Positions 6,388-7,742 of a stretch of 7,742 bases of DNA are shown here, piece after piece. Numbering within the stretch: position 1 is the stretch's first letter; each line of letters begins with the position of its first letter. A program made the position numbers and the translations under genes. The notes beneath the pieces are model-generated. The model searched no databases, had not been told where the DNA came from, and was given only the letters and a program-made list of their open reading frames with translations. The stretch is from contig MNYL01000063.1 in assembly GCA_001873075.1 (NCBI GenBank), positions 1 to 7,742 of the forward strand. Direction: 5' to 3'. Origin of the DNA: Fibrobacteres bacterium CG2_30_45_31 (lineage in GTDB: Bacteria > Fibrobacterota > Fibrobacteria > Fibrobacterales > Fibrobacteraceae).

Positions 6388-7584
6388 TTAGATCGTATCC
6401 ATGCGGGGGACATCAGCGGCGTAGTCCACACCTTTGACATCAAAACCGTTGATCGCGAGAAAATCGTGACGATAACCTTCGAGATCTCCGAGTTTACCGA
6501 GGTTTTCTTCGGTAACGGAAGGCATCAATCGCGCCACTTCATTTTGCACTTCGAGGTCCATTTCCAGTTCATCAATGCGAATCAGACGTTTTTCATCGAC
6601 AGGAACCGGACCATCAGTGTACAGGCGTTCGGCAAAAAGGCGATCCATTTGCTCAATACAGCCTTCATGGGTTCCCTTTGCCTTCATGATTTTGAAAAGT
6701 AAAGAGAGGTACAAAGGGATCACTGGGATAACGCCGCTGGAACGTGTCACGAGGCCCTTGTTGATAGAGACAAACGCTTCCCCGCCGACTTTCTGTTGAA
6801 GCAAAACGTTGAGTTTATTCGATGTTTGTTCCAAATGTTTTTTGGCGCCACCGATGGTGCCATCGCGGTAAATGGCGTGAGAAAGATTCGGACCGATGTA
6901 AGAATAGGCGACCGTTTTGCAGCCTTTGGAGAGAACACCCGCGTCACTCAATTGAGAAATCCAGAGTTCCCAGTCTTCACCACCCATCACTTTGACAGTT
7001 TGGCGAGCTTCTTCTGCGTTCGCGCCTTCAGCAGTGATGGTGCAGAGTTTACCAGAAGCGATGTCAAAGCTGTTGCCGACATAGGATTCGCCAAGGGGCT
7101 TGAGAACGGAGCGGTAGAGTTCGCCGGTCACAGGATCGGTACGAACAGGGCTTGCGAGGCTATAAATTATAAGATCAAAAGAGCCGCCCATTTCTTTAAT
7201 CGCATCAATGACTTTTTCGCGCATGGCATTGGAAAAGGCATCGCCATTAAGCGTAATTGTTTTGAGGCCTGCTGCTGTGGCCGCGCGGTCAAAAGCCATA
7301 TTGTTATACCAGCCAGGGGTTCCGCTCTTCACTTCGGTTCCTTCTTTTTCAAAAGAAACGCCGATCGTGTTGGCGCCGAATTCAAAAGCGGCGGTAATGC
7401 GGCTTGCAAGGCCATAACCTGTGGAGCAACCGAGAACAAGAACCGTTTTTGGTTTTTCTGCGGGAGTGCTACGTTTTTGAGCCTGGGCGCGAACATAATT
7501 GATCTGGTTTTCCACTTCTTTGCCACAGCCCACGGGATGGGCGTTAAGGCAAATGTTACTACGGATAAGCGGTTTAATAATCAT
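6388..7584 (-). CDS. fabV: FabV-type NADH-dependent trans-2-enoyl-ACP/CoA reductase
   Basis: A complete 398-residue FabV/TER family protein, the family's usual length. It reduces the trans-2 double bond of enoyl-ACP (fatty acid elongation) or enoyl-CoA, using NADH, in the cytoplasm. It opens with the family's MIIKPLIRSNICLNAHPVGC. Landmarks are the nucleotide loop GCSTGYGLASR (52-62), GVSFEKEGTE (75-84) where the acidic residue favours NADH, YSLASPVRTDP (141-151), and the catalytic Y-x8-K motif YRDGTIGGAK with Y239 and K248. FabV enzymes are typically insensitive to triclosan, unlike FabI. The ATG at 7584-7582 has AAAGGA (7600-7595) 10 nt upstream. It follows a beta-ketoacyl-ACP synthase gene by 19 nt and ends before a strong terminator. 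This context favours a fatty acid synthesis role over a crotonyl-CoA fermentation role, but the sequence alone does not decide. Confidence 0.97.
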   Translation of the reverse strand: MIIKPLIRSNICLNAHPVGCGKEVENQINYVRAQAQKRSTPAEKPKTVLVLGCSTGYGLASRITAAFEFGANTIGVSFEKEGTEVKSGTPGWYNNMAFDRAATAAGLKTITLNGDAFSNAMREKVIDAIKEMGGSFDLIIYSLASPVRTDPVTGELYRSVLKPLGESYVGNSFDIASGKLCTITAEGANAEEARQTVKVMGGEDWELWISQLSDAGVLSKGCKTVAYSYIGPNLSHAIYRDGTIGGAKKHLEQTSNKLNVLLQQKVGGEAFVSINKGLVTRSSGVIPVIPLYLSLLFKIMKAKGTHEGCIEQMDRLFAERLYTDGPVPVDEKRLIRIDELEMDLEVQNEVARLMPSVTEENLGKLGDLEGYRHDFLAINGFDVKGVDYAADVPRMDTI

Positions 7585-7603
7585 ATTCAGTGATTCCTTT
7601 ATT

Positions 7604-7742
7604 CTATGCTTTGAATTTTTTCATAATGATTGTGCCGTTGTGTCCCCCGAAACCAAGAGACGCAGAGGCAAAACAGTCAATATCCCCGTGAACTCCCACA
7701 TTGGGCACATAATCCAAGTCGCAACCCTGTTCTATGTCAGGA
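7604..7742 (-). CDS. fabF: FabF-type beta-ketoacyl-ACP synthase, C-terminal end
   Basis: Only the last 45 residues are inside the window; the rest lies beyond the right edge. They read PDIEQGCDLDYVPNVG..., then ASLGFGGHNGTII and MKKFKA before a TAG stop (7606-7604). DLDYVPN and the GFGGHN glycine-rich loop are hallmarks of the C-terminus of condensing enzymes of the FabF/FabB family, which extend acyl chains by decarboxylative condensation with malonyl-ACP. Family members usually have SFGFGGHN; here Leu replaces the first Phe. The catalytic Cys and His residues are not in view, so FabF rather than a FabF-like paralogue is the best but unproven name. It is 19 nt upstream of fabV and presumably in the same transcript. 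Confidence 0.88.
   Translation of the reverse strand, partial: PDIEQGCDLDYVPNVGVHGDIDCFASASLGFGGHNGTIIMKKFKA

Noticed and set aside
6796..7593. A 265-codon plus-strand open frame antisense to fabV
   Set aside because: It mirrors fabV almost exactly, has no recognisable domain or ribosome site, and is explained by codon bias of the true gene on the other strand.
1..7742. Mobile element, CRISPR array, tRNA or rRNA, phage or toxin-antitoxin genes
   Set aside because: I looked for terminal repeats, regularly spaced repeats, transposase motifs and structured RNA signatures on both strands and saw none.

Overview
The window looks like a piece of a Fibrobacter-type chromosome (phylum Fibrobacterota). 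The grounds are a TIGR02147/DUF4423 regulator, a family notably expanded in Fibrobacter, and secreted multi-modular glycoside hydrolases carrying CBM6, CBM4_9-like and C-terminal sorting or basic-tail modules. A lipoprotein with a carbohydrate-binding-like C-terminal domain adds to this. The assignment is by recognition of families, not by a database search. Every gene I can support lies on the minus strand, so the biological reading order runs from high to low coordinates.

Reading order: (i) 7742-6388 holds the C-terminal end of a FabF-type beta-ketoacyl-ACP synthase, then 19 nt later a complete fabV (NADH-dependent trans-2-enoyl-ACP/CoA reductase). A strong hairpin-plus-T-tract terminator (6339-6367) closes this fatty-acid unit. 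(ii) A 280-nt spacer (6108-6387) carries a plausible sigma-70-type promoter and short repeated motifs. (iii) 6107-4057 holds a TIGR02147 regulator whose stop codon overlaps (ATGA) the start codon of a surface lipoprotein. (iv) A 210-nt spacer (3847-4056) has several copies of an octamer and one perfect inverted repeat but no convincing terminator. (v) 3846-1 is a tight run of secreted beta-glucanases: GH5 with CBM6, then 16 nt, GH5 with an N-terminal CBM4_9-like module and a T9SS-like C-terminus, then 37 nt, and the N-terminal 175 residues of a laminarinase-type GH16 enzyme cut by the window edge.

Taken together, regions iii-v look like a small plant-glucan locus. Two endo-beta-1,4-glucanase-type GH5 enzymes and one beta-1,3(4)-glucanase-type GH16 enzyme would act on cellulose and mixed-linkage glucan outside the cell. 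The lipoprotein, which may bind glycan at the surface, and its coupled TIGR02147 partner sit just upstream and may sense or regulate; that link is inference. The most interesting points are the coupled regulator-lipoprotein pair, the octamer AGGAAAAC found only in the two spacers, and the paired GH5 paralogues with swapped accessory modules and unequal C-terminal tails.
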